From Bacteroidota bacterium (GTDB lineage Bacteria > Bacteroidota > Bacteroidia > Chitinophagales > Chitinophagaceae): a DNA stretch of 15,112 bases. A program made the position numbers and the translations under genes. The notes beneath the pieces were generated by a model. That model searched no databases, had not been told where the DNA came from, and saw nothing but the letters and a program-made list of their open reading frames with translations. The first letter of the stretch is position 1; each line of letters begins with the position of its first letter. Positions 7,791 through 15,108 of the stretch are shown in pieces. The stretch is taken from the NCBI GenBank assembly GCA_023426425.1, contig JAFAAT010000316.1, positions 1 through 15,112 of the forward strand, written 5' to 3'.

Positions 7791-8564
7791 ATGAAAAAAA
7801 CGATATTGGTAACAGGTGCCACTTCCGGATTTGGAAAGGCAATTGCTACTTTATTCGCCAGAAACGGACATGATATTATCATCACAGGAAGAAGGTCGGA
7901 CAGGTTAGCAGCCCTAAAGGAGGAACTGGAGCAGTTCCCAGGTGTAAAGATCACTTCTCTATGCTTTGATGTGCGGGACAAAGACGCAGTGAAGCAAACT
8001 TTCGATGAACTTGCTGCCAGTCAGCAACGGATAGATATTCTGGTCAACAACGCGGGCCTTGCAGCGGGTATGTCGTCCATTGACGAAGGCAATACTGATG
8101 ACTGGGACCTGATGATAGATACCAATATCAAGGGCCTGCTTTATGTGACACGCCAGGTTGTACCGTTTATGAAACAACAGAAGGCAGGCCATATCTTCAA
8201 TATCGGATCAACTGCAGGCAAGGTGGTCTACAAAAATGGCAATGTGTATAATGCTACGAAGTTTGCGGTGGATGCTCTGAATCAATCTATGCGGATTGAT
8301 CTTCTGCCTTATGGTATTAAAGTGACAGGTGTCAATCCAGGCATGGCAGAGACAGAGTTCTCGCTGGTGCGCTACAAAGGCGACCAGGAGCGGGCTGCCA
8401 AAGTGTATGAAGGTATAGAACCACTGCGGGCAGAAGACATAGCAGACGTGGTATACTATTGCGCCAATGTTCCTGCGCATGTTTGTATTAATGATCTTAC
8501 ACTTACCTGCACCTACCAGGCGAATGCGATATATACTGTCCGGGAAGGGGAGAAAATAAACTGA
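7791..8564 (+). CDS. SDR family NAD(P)-dependent oxidoreductase (YdfG-like)
   Basis: This is a classical short-chain dehydrogenase of 257 residues, in the normal range. The Rossmann motif is TGATSGFG (8-15). R34-R35 after the second strand favours NADP(H) over NAD(H). D60 (CFDV) contacts adenine, and NNAG (86-89) and N112 (DTNIKG) stabilise the fold. The catalytic set is S140, Y153 and K157 (YNATK). NPGMAETEF (182-190) is the segment after strand 6. Overall it most resembles the YdfG/3-hydroxy acid dehydrogenase branch, which acts on serine, allo-threonine or malonic semialdehyde, but the substrate is not fixed by sequence. It is the first gene of a tightly packed operon; the thioesterase starts two bases after its stop. 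Confidence 0.9.
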   Translation: MKKTILVTGATSGFGKAIATLFARNGHDIIITGRRSDRLAALKEELEQFPGVKITSLCFDVRDKDAVKQTFDELAASQQRIDILVNNAGLAAGMSSIDEGNTDDWDLMIDTNIKGLLYVTRQVVPFMKQQKAGHIFNIGSTAGKVVYKNGNVYNATKFAVDALNQSMRIDLLPYGIKVTGVNPGMAETEFSLVRYKGDQERAAKVYEGIEPLRAEDIADVVYYCANVPAHVCINDLTLTCTYQANAIYTVREGEKIN

Positions 8565-8566
8565 TC

Positions 8567-8986
8567 ATGTACACAGCTACTACACAGATCAGGGTACGGT
8601 ATGGTGAGACCGACCAGATGGGTTTTCTTTATTACGGGTATTATGCGCTTTATTATGAAGTGGGCCGGGCAGAGGCTATCAGGGAACTGGGATTTACCTA
8701 CAGGGAGCTGGAGGAGATGGGCATTACCATGCCTGTTGTAGAACTGAATGCAAAATACTTCCGCCCTGCGCTGTATGACAACCTAATCACTGTCAAAACA
8801 ATCCTGAAGGAATTACCTGAGGGACCGAAGATTCAATTTCATTCAGAACTATATAACGAAGACGGGCAGTTGCTGAACAAGGGTGTAACCACCCTTGTGT
8901 TCTATGACTCCAGAGAGAGGAAGAAGGTAAACATGCCTGATATCCTCAGGGAGAGGCTGGAAGCATATTTTAAAACTCAGGAATAA
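8567..8986 (+). CDS. Acyl-CoA thioesterase, hotdog fold (YbgC/4HBT family)
   Basis: This is a 139-residue single hotdog domain, the usual length for 4-hydroxybenzoyl-CoA thioesterase-like proteins that release acids from CoA or ACP thioesters. The active-site loop RYGETDQMGFLYYGYY (11-26) contains the expected catalytic aspartate, D16, followed by the long helix ALYYEVGRAEAIRELG. The YHxNY segment seen in E. coli YbgC is YYGYY here, so the His and Asn are both Tyr. The first change is common in Bacteroidota relatives as I recall them; the second is less so. The acyl chain preference is unknown. Its stop and the cinA start share one base (TAATG, 8984-8988), implying coupled translation. Confidence 0.85.
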   Translation: MYTATTQIRVRYGETDQMGFLYYGYYALYYEVGRAEAIRELGFTYRELEEMGITMPVVELNAKYFRPALYDNLITVKTILKELPEGPKIQFHSELYNEDGQLLNKGVTTLVFYDSRERKKVNMPDILRERLEAYFKTQE

Positions 8987-10251
8987 TGGCGCATGTAAAA
9001 GCCTCAATTATAACTATAGGTGACGAGCTCCTTATCGGACAAACTATAGACACCAACTCTGCCTGGATAGCACAACGTGTAGGAGACATCGGTATCGATG
9101 TGATACGCAGGGTCGCTGTGGGTGACGATGCCTTGGCAATTCGCAACGCTTTGGACCAAGAGCTTGAGTATGCAGACGTGCTATTTATTACAGGTGGCCT
9201 GGGACCCACTGCAGACGATATCACAAAACCTGTTCTTTGCGAATACTTCGGAGGAAAGCTGGTAGTGAACCAGGAAGTGCTCGCTCATGTGTCTGAGTTC
9301 TTTAGCAGAAGGAAACTACCCACACTGGAGCGGAATACAAAGCAGGCAGAGGTTCCGGACAATTGCAAGGTGTTATTCAACAGGAAGGGTACCGCACCGG
9401 GTATGCTCTTCACCCGAGAGTATCAGGGACGCGAGCAGGTGATTATATCCATGCCCGGTGTGCCACATGAGATGATGGATATTATGGAAGAGAAGGTGAT
9501 GGGAGAGCTGCAACAGCGGTTTACAGGAGACGCCATTGTACATAGATCCATACTTACTGCCGGGCAGGGAGAAAGTTTTGTTGCTGAACGCATCAAAGAC
9601 CTAGAGGATGCACTTCCTGAACATATCCGCCTTGCTTATTTGCCAGGGCCACTGGTTGTAAAGCTCCGCCTGACGGGCAGGTGCCCTGACAAGCAAAGAC
9701 TGTACAGGGAAGTTCAGATGAGACAGGAGGAGATTGCCAACCGCCTGGAGGATATTGTGGTAGCTATGGAAGACCTTCCGCTGGAGCAGATCATTGGTAA
9801 GGAACTGACTGTGAAGGAGAAAACTCTGGGTCTTGCTGAGAGCTGTACAGGTGGCAATATTGCGCACTGCATGACACAGGTAATGGGTTCAGCAAAGTAT
9901 TTCCAGGGGTGTATTGTTAGTTACCAGGACGAGGTAAAGGAAGAAATACTTGGTGTGAGTAGATCCCTGCTCAAAGATAAGGGCGCAGTATGTGAGGAGG
10001 TGGCTATAGAGATGGCGCAGGGAGCGCGCAAAGTACTGCATTCTGACTTTGGCTTTGGTGTGACTGGTCTGCTCAGTGGCGGGGGCACGGATGCTGTTCC
10101 AGTAGGCACCGTGTGGATGGCTGTATGTGATGCGGAGAGGGTAAGCACCAGGAACTTTCATTTCACCTATGACCGGCTGAGAAATAAGGAAGTTGCCGTG
10201 AACATGGGCCTGTTGATGATCCTCAAGTTTATTCAGCAAAGCTATGAGTAA
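8986..10251 (+). CDS. cinA: CinA family protein: MoCF-like pyrophosphatase domain plus NMN deamidase-like domain
   Basis: CinA proteins join an N-terminal MoCF_biosynth domain (ADP-ribose/NAD-related pyrophosphatase) to a C-terminal PncC-type nicotinamide-mononucleotide deamidase domain, and act in pyridine-nucleotide recycling. The length (421 aa) is typical. The N-terminal half is intact: IGDELLIGQTIDTNS (11-25), TGGLGPTADD (69-78), GTAPGM (135-140) and MPGVPHEM (156-163). The C-terminal domain starts near 270 and keeps AESCTGG (284-290) and VPVGTVW (371-377). Other motifs look altered: MGSAKYF (300-306) where PGSxxYF is usual, SYQDEVK (312-318) for SYSNEVK, and TGLLSGGG (360-367), one residue shorter than the usual TGIxGPGGG. 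Deamidase activity may therefore be reduced or lost (inference). It overlaps the thioesterase by one base and aroK by eight. Confidence 0.9.
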   Translation: MAHVKASIITIGDELLIGQTIDTNSAWIAQRVGDIGIDVIRRVAVGDDALAIRNALDQELEYADVLFITGGLGPTADDITKPVLCEYFGGKLVVNQEVLAHVSEFFSRRKLPTLERNTKQAEVPDNCKVLFNRKGTAPGMLFTREYQGREQVIISMPGVPHEMMDIMEEKVMGELQQRFTGDAIVHRSILTAGQGESFVAERIKDLEDALPEHIRLAYLPGPLVVKLRLTGRCPDKQRLYREVQMRQEEIANRLEDIVVAMEDLPLEQIIGKELTVKEKTLGLAESCTGGNIAHCMTQVMGSAKYFQGCIVSYQDEVKEEILGVSRSLLKDKGAVCEEVAIEMAQGARKVLHSDFGFGVTGLLSGGGTDAVPVGTVWMAVCDAERVSTRNFHFTYDRLRNKEVAVNMGLLMILKFIQQSYE

Positions 10252-10765
10252 GATCCTGTTCCTGACCGGCATGCCGGGCTCCGGCAAGAGCTACTGGGCA
10301 GCGCAGTTATCAAAAGTCTATGGTCTGCCGTACTATGATCTGGACAGCGTCATTGAGGAAGGGGAGGGTAGGACCATTTCAGAAATATTTGATGATATTG
10401 GAGAGGGGGGCTTCCGGGAGCTTGAAGCTGAAACACTCAACCAGGTAATTCAAACAAGGCAAAGACCATTTATCCTAAGTACAGGCGGGGGAACGCCACT
10501 GCGGGAATCTAATCGCCACCTTATGCAAGCTCAAGGTATCATTGTGTACCTGAAAGCCTCTGTAGACAGGATCGTTTCAAGAGTGCAGCAAGAGGCAGGA
10601 TTGCGGCCGCTGCTGGCTGGAAGTGAGGATCTGAGTGCAAAGCTCACTAGCTTGTTACAAGAACGTTCGGAAATTTATGAGCAGGCAGACCTAACTTTGC
10701 AGGTGGAAGAACTTGAGCTTAGAGAATTTGAACCAATAATAAGGCAATGTATAGAACAGCAATAA
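10244..10765 (+). CDS. aroK: Shikimate kinase
   Basis: It phosphorylates shikimate at the 3-OH with ATP, the fifth step of the chorismate pathway, in the cytoplasm. The 173-residue length is standard. The Walker A motif is GMPGSGKS (9-16). Shikimate-binding residues by family pattern are D34 in YYDLDSVIE, R58 in GGFREL, and the GGG loop at 81-83 (STGGGTPL). The lid carries R121 in LRPLL, and R141 follows in ERSEIYEQAD. These separate it from gluconate kinase and adenylate kinase. The start overlaps the end of cinA by eight bases and its end overlaps the DUF423 gene by 19, so it is clearly cotranscribed. No other aromatic biosynthesis gene is nearby. Confidence 0.92.
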   Translation: MSKILFLTGMPGSGKSYWAAQLSKVYGLPYYDLDSVIEEGEGRTISEIFDDIGEGGFRELEAETLNQVIQTRQRPFILSTGGGTPLRESNRHLMQAQGIIVYLKASVDRIVSRVQQEAGLRPLLAGSEDLSAKLTSLLQERSEIYEQADLTLQVEELELREFEPIIRQCIEQQ

Positions 10766-11136
10766 TTATGGGTGCCCTGTTTGCAGGACTGGGCGTAGTA
10801 TTGGGTGCTTTTGGTGCACATGCACTGAAGCAGGTGCTTAGTCCGGAGCAGCTCGTGAGTTTTGAAACCGGTGTACGGTACCAGATGTATCATAGTTTTG
10901 CTTTGCTTGCCGGGGGAATCATATACAATTACATCCCGTCAAAGCAAATCAGACTGGCAAGTATTTTCTTTATCATTGGCGTGTTGCTGTTCAGCGGTTC
11001 GTTATATGCGATGACCCTGCTCAAGATGAATGGCGAAGTAGGCCTGGGTGGCATTGGCATTATCACGCCTATTGGTGGAGTGTTTTTTGTGCTTGGCTGG
11101 CTGATGCTGGTAATAGGTATCATCAGAAACAAGTAG
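10747..11136 (+). CDS. DUF423 family small membrane protein (YgdD-like)
   Basis: A 129-residue integral membrane protein with four hydrophobic segments (about 4-24, 46-62, 69-88, 97-125). It carries the DUF423 signatures GAFGAHALK (20-28), YHSFALL (48-54), FSGSLYAM (82-89) and ITPIGG (104-109). The family is widespread (E. coli YgdD, Bacillus YwdK) and its function is not established. The start at ATG 10747 overlaps aroK by 19 bases. A later ATG at 10768 lies two bases past the aroK stop but would cut the first membrane helix, so I prefer the longer form, which also has the usual family length. It is the last gene of its operon. Confidence 0.87.
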   Translation: MYRTAIIMGALFAGLGVVLGAFGAHALKQVLSPEQLVSFETGVRYQMYHSFALLAGGIIYNYIPSKQIRLASIFFIIGVLLFSGSLYAMTLLKMNGEVGLGGIGIITPIGGVFFVLGWLMLVIGIIRNK

Positions 11137-11157
11137 TTGTTAGTCATTGCCTTTGAT

Positions 11158-11191
11158 ATGAGGTCATGATTATTATTTCCGATAACCTCAT
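11158..11191 (+). terminator. Possible hairpin downstream of the DUF423 operon
   Basis: ATGAGGT (11158-11164) and ACCTCAT (11185-11191) form a perfect 7-bp inverted repeat with a 20-base loop, 21 bases after the DUF423 stop. The long loop and the absence of a T-run make it a weak terminator at best. Confidence 0.3.
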
Positions 11192-11219
11192 CTTAATAGC
11201 CTCCCAACTCATCATTTCC

Positions 11220-11227
11220 TAGTTTTG
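11220..11227 (+). promoter_or_regulatory. Predicted -7 promoter element of the mscS-like gene
   Basis: TAGTTTTG matches TAnnTTTG exactly. No TTG lies at the usual -33 distance, so the call rests on one element. Transcription would begin near 11233 and give a leader of about 70 bases that contains the hairpin at 11239-11273. Confidence 0.42.
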
Positions 11228-11238
11228 CAGCTGTTCAG

Positions 11239-11273
11239 GCAGGATGTCTATGACTTTTTCATGGGTGTCCTGC
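11239..11273 (+). other. Two-tier hairpin in the predicted mscS leader
   Basis: GCAGGA (11239-11244) pairs with TCCTGC (11268-11273). Inside, ATGA (11250-11253) pairs with TCAT (11259-11262) across a 5-base loop. The two stems are separated by a symmetric 5x5 internal loop. It ends 29 bases before the mscS ATG. It could be chance, a binding site or a leader structure; no known riboswitch was recognised. Confidence 0.35.
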
Positions 11274-11302
11274 ATGGTTATTTAAACCTGTAATTACTTG
11301 TC

Positions 11303-12385
11303 ATGGATATAGATCAACTGCTGAATGAAACCTATTGGGGCAACACTGTGAGGGAATATTTGATAGCGCTTGCTATAGCTGTTGTTGGGATCATAGTGCT
11401 TGCAGCTATCAATGTAATAGTGATCAGAAGACTCAAAGCTTTTTTTGGAAAGACCAGGAACACGGTAGATGACTACATTATAGGAATTATTCAGAAGAGC
11501 ATACTGCCATTGCTTTTCATTGGATGTGTGTATGCCGGCATCCGGACACTGGATATTGAAGCATCGTACCTGCGTTTTATTGAGAATGTCTGGATGGTGA
11601 TCTTCACCTTCTTCAGCATCAGGATTATTGCTTCATTTATTGAGTTTTTGCTGAAGGGGTATGTCCGGAGGCGCTTTGCTGGTTCGGAGCGAAAGAAGGA
11701 AGTGCGGGGAATGTTAGTTGTGCTGAAGTTTGTGCTTTGGATATTAGGGTTTGTGTTCCTCCTGGACAACCTGGGTTATAATGTCACTACTGTTATTACA
11801 GGTTTGGGAATTGGTGGTATTGCTGTAGCCCTTGCCGCACAGACCATCCTTGGTGATCTGTTCAGCTACTTTGTAATTTTCTTTGACCGGCCATTCGAAA
11901 TAGGAGACTTTATTATTGCAGCACCAGACAAGATGGGGACTGTAGAATCAGTAGGCATAAAGACCACACGTGTGAGAAGCCTGGGTGGTGAAGAAATTAT
12001 CTTCTCGAACAAAGACCTTACCGAAGCCCGTCTGCACAACTATAAACGAATGGGACGGAGGAGAGTCTTATTTAAGTTCGGCGTGACCTATGATACTCCG
12101 TCTGCCGTGCTCGAGGAAATACCGGAGATAGTCAGGAAAGCGATAGAGGATAATACTGATACCACATTTGACAGGGCACATTTCTTTTCGTTCGGTGACA
12201 GCAGCCTGGATTTTGAAGTAGTCTATTATGTAGAATCGGCCGACTACAACATCTATATGGACAAACAGCAGGCGATCAACCTCAGCCTGGTGAAGGAATT
12301 TGAAAAGAGGAATATCCAATTTGCTTTCCCAACCCGCACTGTTTATTTACAGCAGCAAGGAGAAATTGGTCCGACGATTGCATAG
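11303..12385 (+). CDS. MscS-family mechanosensitive ion channel
   Basis: A small-conductance mechanosensitive channel of the inner membrane that releases solutes upon hypo-osmotic shock. The 360 residues give about five membrane segments (18-41, 64-82, 95-118, 136-156, 160-195). The last is the pore helix with the family signature GLGIGGIAVALAAQ (167-180). DLFSYFVIFFDRPFEIGDFI (185-204) leads into the cytosolic beta domain, with MGTVESVGIKTTRVRSLGG and FSNKDL following. The C-terminal cage domain runs to about 350. E. coli MscS has three helices and 286 residues, so this form has two extra N-terminal helices, which is common in the wider family. It appears to be a single-gene unit. Codons here are less C-biased than in sdhCAB. 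Confidence 0.92.
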   Translation: MDIDQLLNETYWGNTVREYLIALAIAVVGIIVLAAINVIVIRRLKAFFGKTRNTVDDYIIGIIQKSILPLLFIGCVYAGIRTLDIEASYLRFIENVWMVIFTFFSIRIIASFIEFLLKGYVRRRFAGSERKKEVRGMLVVLKFVLWILGFVFLLDNLGYNVTTVITGLGIGGIAVALAAQTILGDLFSYFVIFFDRPFEIGDFIIAAPDKMGTVESVGIKTTRVRSLGGEEIIFSNKDLTEARLHNYKRMGRRRVLFKFGVTYDTPSAVLEEIPEIVRKAIEDNTDTTFDRAHFFSFGDSSLDFEVVYYVESADYNIYMDKQQAINLSLVKEFEKRNIQFAFPTRTVYLQQQGEIGPTIA

Positions 12386-12503
12386 GCAACGTCCTGGCTT
12401 TTGGTTGATAGGTGCTTGATTATGAATGGAATGTGTTCCTCCTGGTGCGTTCCCGGGTAGTTCTGCCGAAGTGATGGTGCAAAAAACCATTCTCGGAGTT
12501 TAT

Positions 12504-12558
12504 ACGCCTTCATAGCGCCTTCATAACGCCTTCATAGCGCCTTTATCCCACCTTTATC
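12504..12558. repeat. Five tandem copies of an 11-bp unit
   Basis: Units: ACGCCTTCATA (12504-12514), GCGCCTTCATA (12515-12525), ACGCCTTCATA (12526-12536), GCGCCTTTATC (12537-12547), CCACCTTTATC (12548-12558). The core CCTTYAT is kept in all five. Units 1/3 begin with A and units 2/4 with G, so the array may have grown as a 22-bp dimer. The spacing is close to one helical turn. Confidence 0.9.
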
Positions 12559-12665
12559 TATAGTTAGGGGGCTGTGAGCTGCCAACTTGAGGATCAGTAC
12601 CGGTAGCTGTATCTATACTTATTGATACGGTGGCAAGGTCACGGGGGTGAATGAGGGTAAATGTT

Positions 12666-12706
12666 TGCGCTGGGTAGCCAGGAAGTTTTCCAGATCACCC
12701 AGCGCA
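12666..12706 (-). terminator. Strong hairpin at the 3' end of the E1 gene
   Basis: TGCGCTGGGT (12666-12675) and ACCCAGCGCA (12697-12706) form a perfect 10-bp GC-rich stem around a 21-base loop, which itself contains GGAA and TTCC. It lies eight bases beyond the E1 stop on the minus strand. The following tract on that strand (AACATTTACC) is only weakly T-rich. It may serve transcripts from both directions. Confidence 0.6.
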
Positions 12707-12714
12707 GTATAAGT

Positions 12715-15108
12715 TTACTCGGCCATCATTTCGCGGATCACTGCGGCAATGTCTTCGGCATTTGGCTTGGAGAAGTAATCGCCATCAGTAGCGTATGCAG
12801 GTCTGTGAGCCTGTGCTGTGATGGTCCGCGGTGCCACATCCAGCCAGCGATAGCCGCCCTGTTTTTCCATCACCTGCTGGAACATATATGCTGATGCTCC
12901 ACCCGGAACATCTTCATCCACAAACACAATCCTGTTGGTCTTTTTCAATGACTCAAGAATCCGGTTGTTGATATCAAAAGGCAACAGTGTACGCACATCC
13001 ACCACCTCACAGGAAATACCCTGAGGCTCGAGGTAGCTGACAATTGCATCCTCTATGACCCTGAGCGTGGAGCCGTAGGAAACAATGGTGATATCATCTC
13101 CTTCACGAATTACTTCCGGTATGCCAAAAGGCACCGTGTAGCTATCGAGATTTGCAGGCAGGTTTTCCTTCAGGCGGTATCCGTTGAGACATTCAATGAC
13201 GATACCTGGTTCATCGCTCTGCAACAGCGTGTTGTACATACCAGCTGCCTGAGTCATGTTTCGCGGCACGCAGAGATACATACCACGAATGCTGTTGATG
13301 ATCATTCCTATGGGCGAGCCGCTATGCCAGATACCTTCCAGCCTGTGCCCACGGGTTCGAACGATCAGCGGGCATTTCTGTCCGCCTCGTGTGCGGTAGA
13401 GGAGCGTAGCGACATCATCGCTCAGGGGCTGCAATCCATAAAGCAGGTAGTCCAGGTATTGGATCTCTGCAATGGGTCGTAGTCCGCGCATGGCCATTCC
13501 TATACCCTGGCCGATGATCGATGCTTCACGAATACCGGTATCGAAGATCCTTTGCTCGCCATATTTTTCCTGTAGTCCGGCAAAGCCCTGGTTTACATCA
13601 CCAATCCGGCCGAGGTCTTCACCAAAAGCAAACACGGCAGGATTATTTGCAAAGGTGAGGTCGAAGAACTTGTTGAGGATCTCATAACCATTGAGCATGT
13701 CACCAGTAAACTGCGCAGGCACTTCCCGCACTTTCATTGCACTGTAGGGTGACTCGGAATGTAGATGAGAGTTGAACTTGTCCTTGTTTTCCTGCCTGAG
13801 CACCTCGTAGTAGTTTCTCAGTGACCGTACAGCCTCGGAGTTCCCGCTGGTCATTCCCAGCACTTTGCTCAGCGTCTGCATTACATCCTTACGAATAGGT
13901 TCCCTGATGGCATTCAGTTGTTGTGCCAACCCTGCGATCTGCTGTGCACGCTCGCCACCTTCGTAGACCACCTGGTTGATGAGGTTTGTGGCATGTTGAA
14001 TCTGCTGACGGATCGGAGAGACGAAGTTGTCCCAGGCACGTTGTTTCGAATCACGAGCTTCCTGTTTCGCCTCATCTTCCAGCGCTACAAGTTCTTCCTC
14101 GTTGGCTATTTCATTTTCGAGCAGGAACTCGCGCATCTTGCTAAGACAGTCGAAGTCTTTCTCCCATTCGAGTCTTTCCTTGCTTTTATAGCGCTCATGC
14201 GATCCGGAAGTAGAGTGACCCTGGGGTTGTGTTACTTCCTGGATATGAAATATGGCAGGAACATGAGTTTCCCTTACGCGGGCAATTCCCTGCTGTACTG
14301 TTTGCATCAGTCCGGGGTAGTCCCAGCCTTTTGCGGTGTAAATATTAATGCCGCCCTTCTTGCTGTCGTATTGCATCCCTGCAAGGGCTTCGGAAATAGA
14401 ATTCTTGGTTGTCTGGTATTTCCTGGGTACTGAAATGCCATATCCATCATCCCAGATAAATATTGCCATTGGCACCTGTAATACGCCTGCTGCGTTCACC
14501 GTCTCCCAGAACAGTCCTTCAGAGGTGGATGCATCGCCAATGGTACAGAACACGACTTCATTGCCTTTGCGGGTGAATTTTTCGAATCCCTTGCCAAGTT
14601 CGGGAACGTTCCTGTAGCATTTGGAGGCAAATGCAAGTCCCAGAGCCCTCACCATCTGTCCGGCGGTGGGGGTGATGTCGCTGGAAGACTGGGGTGAAGT
14701 GGTCAGGTCTTTCCACTCTCCATTGTCATCGAGCCAGCGAGTGCCGTAGTGACCATTCATCATACGGCCGCCGGTAGAAGGTTCGTGGGTGAGGTCGGGG
14801 TTTGCGTATAGCTGTGCGAAGAACTTTTCGATATCGCTCATGCCGGTGGCGAACATCAGTGTCTGGTCGCGGTAGTAGCCGGACCTGATATCGCCTGGTT
14901 GCATGCATTTGGCGGCTGCGATTTGTGCCAGTTCCTTACCATCTCCGAAGATTCCGAATTTTGCCTTACCGGTAAGTACTTCCCGGCGACCGATGAGGCT
15001 AGCCTCCCTGCTGGAGACTGCCAGGCGGTAATCTTTAAGTACTTCCTGTCTGAACTCGTCAAATGACAAACGGCTATTGCTCTGAGTGGTAGATTCTTGC
15101 ATCAACAT
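12715..15108 (-). CDS. Fused 2-oxo acid dehydrogenase E1 alpha/beta (branched-chain type)
   Basis: The thiamine-diphosphate E1 component of a 2-oxo acid dehydrogenase complex; it decarboxylates the keto acid and transfers the acyl group to lipoyl-E2. The alpha part (about 20-330) has the TPP motif GDASTSEG (191-198) through WDDGYGIS (219-226). It also has the loop QGHSTSGSHERYKS (296-309), like the branched-chain E1alpha phosphorylation loop. The beta part (about 470-797) has FGEDLG with E497, DTGIREASIIGQGIGMAM (523-540), GHRLEGIWHSGSP (587-599) and the C-terminal transketolase domain (IVSYGS, DVRTLLPFD, FVDEDVPGGASAY). A 2-oxoisovalerate (branched-chain) substrate is most likely; pyruvate is possible. 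The 797 residues exceed the sum of the two subunits because of a helical linker at about 335-470. The start is ATG 15108 or 15102. It converges with mscS; no E2, E3 or other complex gene is in view. Confidence 0.88.
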   Translation of the reverse strand: MLMQESTTQSNSRLSFDEFRQEVLKDYRLAVSSREASLIGRREVLTGKAKFGIFGDGKELAQIAAAKCMQPGDIRSGYYRDQTLMFATGMSDIEKFFAQLYANPDLTHEPSTGGRMMNGHYGTRWLDDNGEWKDLTTSPQSSSDITPTAGQMVRALGLAFASKCYRNVPELGKGFEKFTRKGNEVVFCTIGDASTSEGLFWETVNAAGVLQVPMAIFIWDDGYGISVPRKYQTTKNSISEALAGMQYDSKKGGINIYTAKGWDYPGLMQTVQQGIARVRETHVPAIFHIQEVTQPQGHSTSGSHERYKSKERLEWEKDFDCLSKMREFLLENEIANEEELVALEDEAKQEARDSKQRAWDNFVSPIRQQIQHATNLINQVVYEGGERAQQIAGLAQQLNAIREPIRKDVMQTLSKVLGMTSGNSEAVRSLRNYYEVLRQENKDKFNSHLHSESPYSAMKVREVPAQFTGDMLNGYEILNKFFDLTFANNPAVFAFGEDLGRIGDVNQGFAGLQEKYGEQRIFDTGIREASIIGQGIGMAMRGLRPIAEIQYLDYLLYGLQPLSDDVATLLYRTRGGQKCPLIVRTRGHRLEGIWHSGSPIGMIINSIRGMYLCVPRNMTQAAGMYNTLLQSDEPGIVIECLNGYRLKENLPANLDSYTVPFGIPEVIREGDDITIVSYGSTLRVIEDAIVSYLEPQGISCEVVDVRTLLPFDINNRILESLKKTNRIVFVDEDVPGGASAYMFQQVMEKQGGYRWLDVAPRTITAQAHRPAYATDGDYFSKPNAEDIAAVIREMMAE

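Larger units (their letters stand above)
12386..12714. other. Convergent intergenic region without a gene
   Basis: This 329-base spacer lies between the ends of mscS (+) and the E1 gene (-). No believable coding frame is present. Besides the 11-bp repeat array and the hairpin listed separately, it contains the palindrome TACCGGTA (12598-12605). It also holds a + strand RNA hairpin with arms at 12606-12613 and 12624-12631 (8 pairs, two of them G-U). No clear intrinsic terminator was found right after mscS. Confidence 0.7.

Noticed and set aside
12504..12558. CRISPR array
   Set aside because: The repeat is 11 bp and directly tandem with no spacers, and no cas gene is present.
12661..12894. Small + strand gene between mscS and E1
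   Set aside because: It overlaps the hairpin and the well-supported 3' end of the E1 gene, and its product has no recognisable feature.
12715..15108. Two separate E1 genes, or a frameshifted fusion
   Set aside because: One uninterrupted frame covers both halves with motifs in order; fused E1 alpha/beta proteins are known in Bacteroidota.
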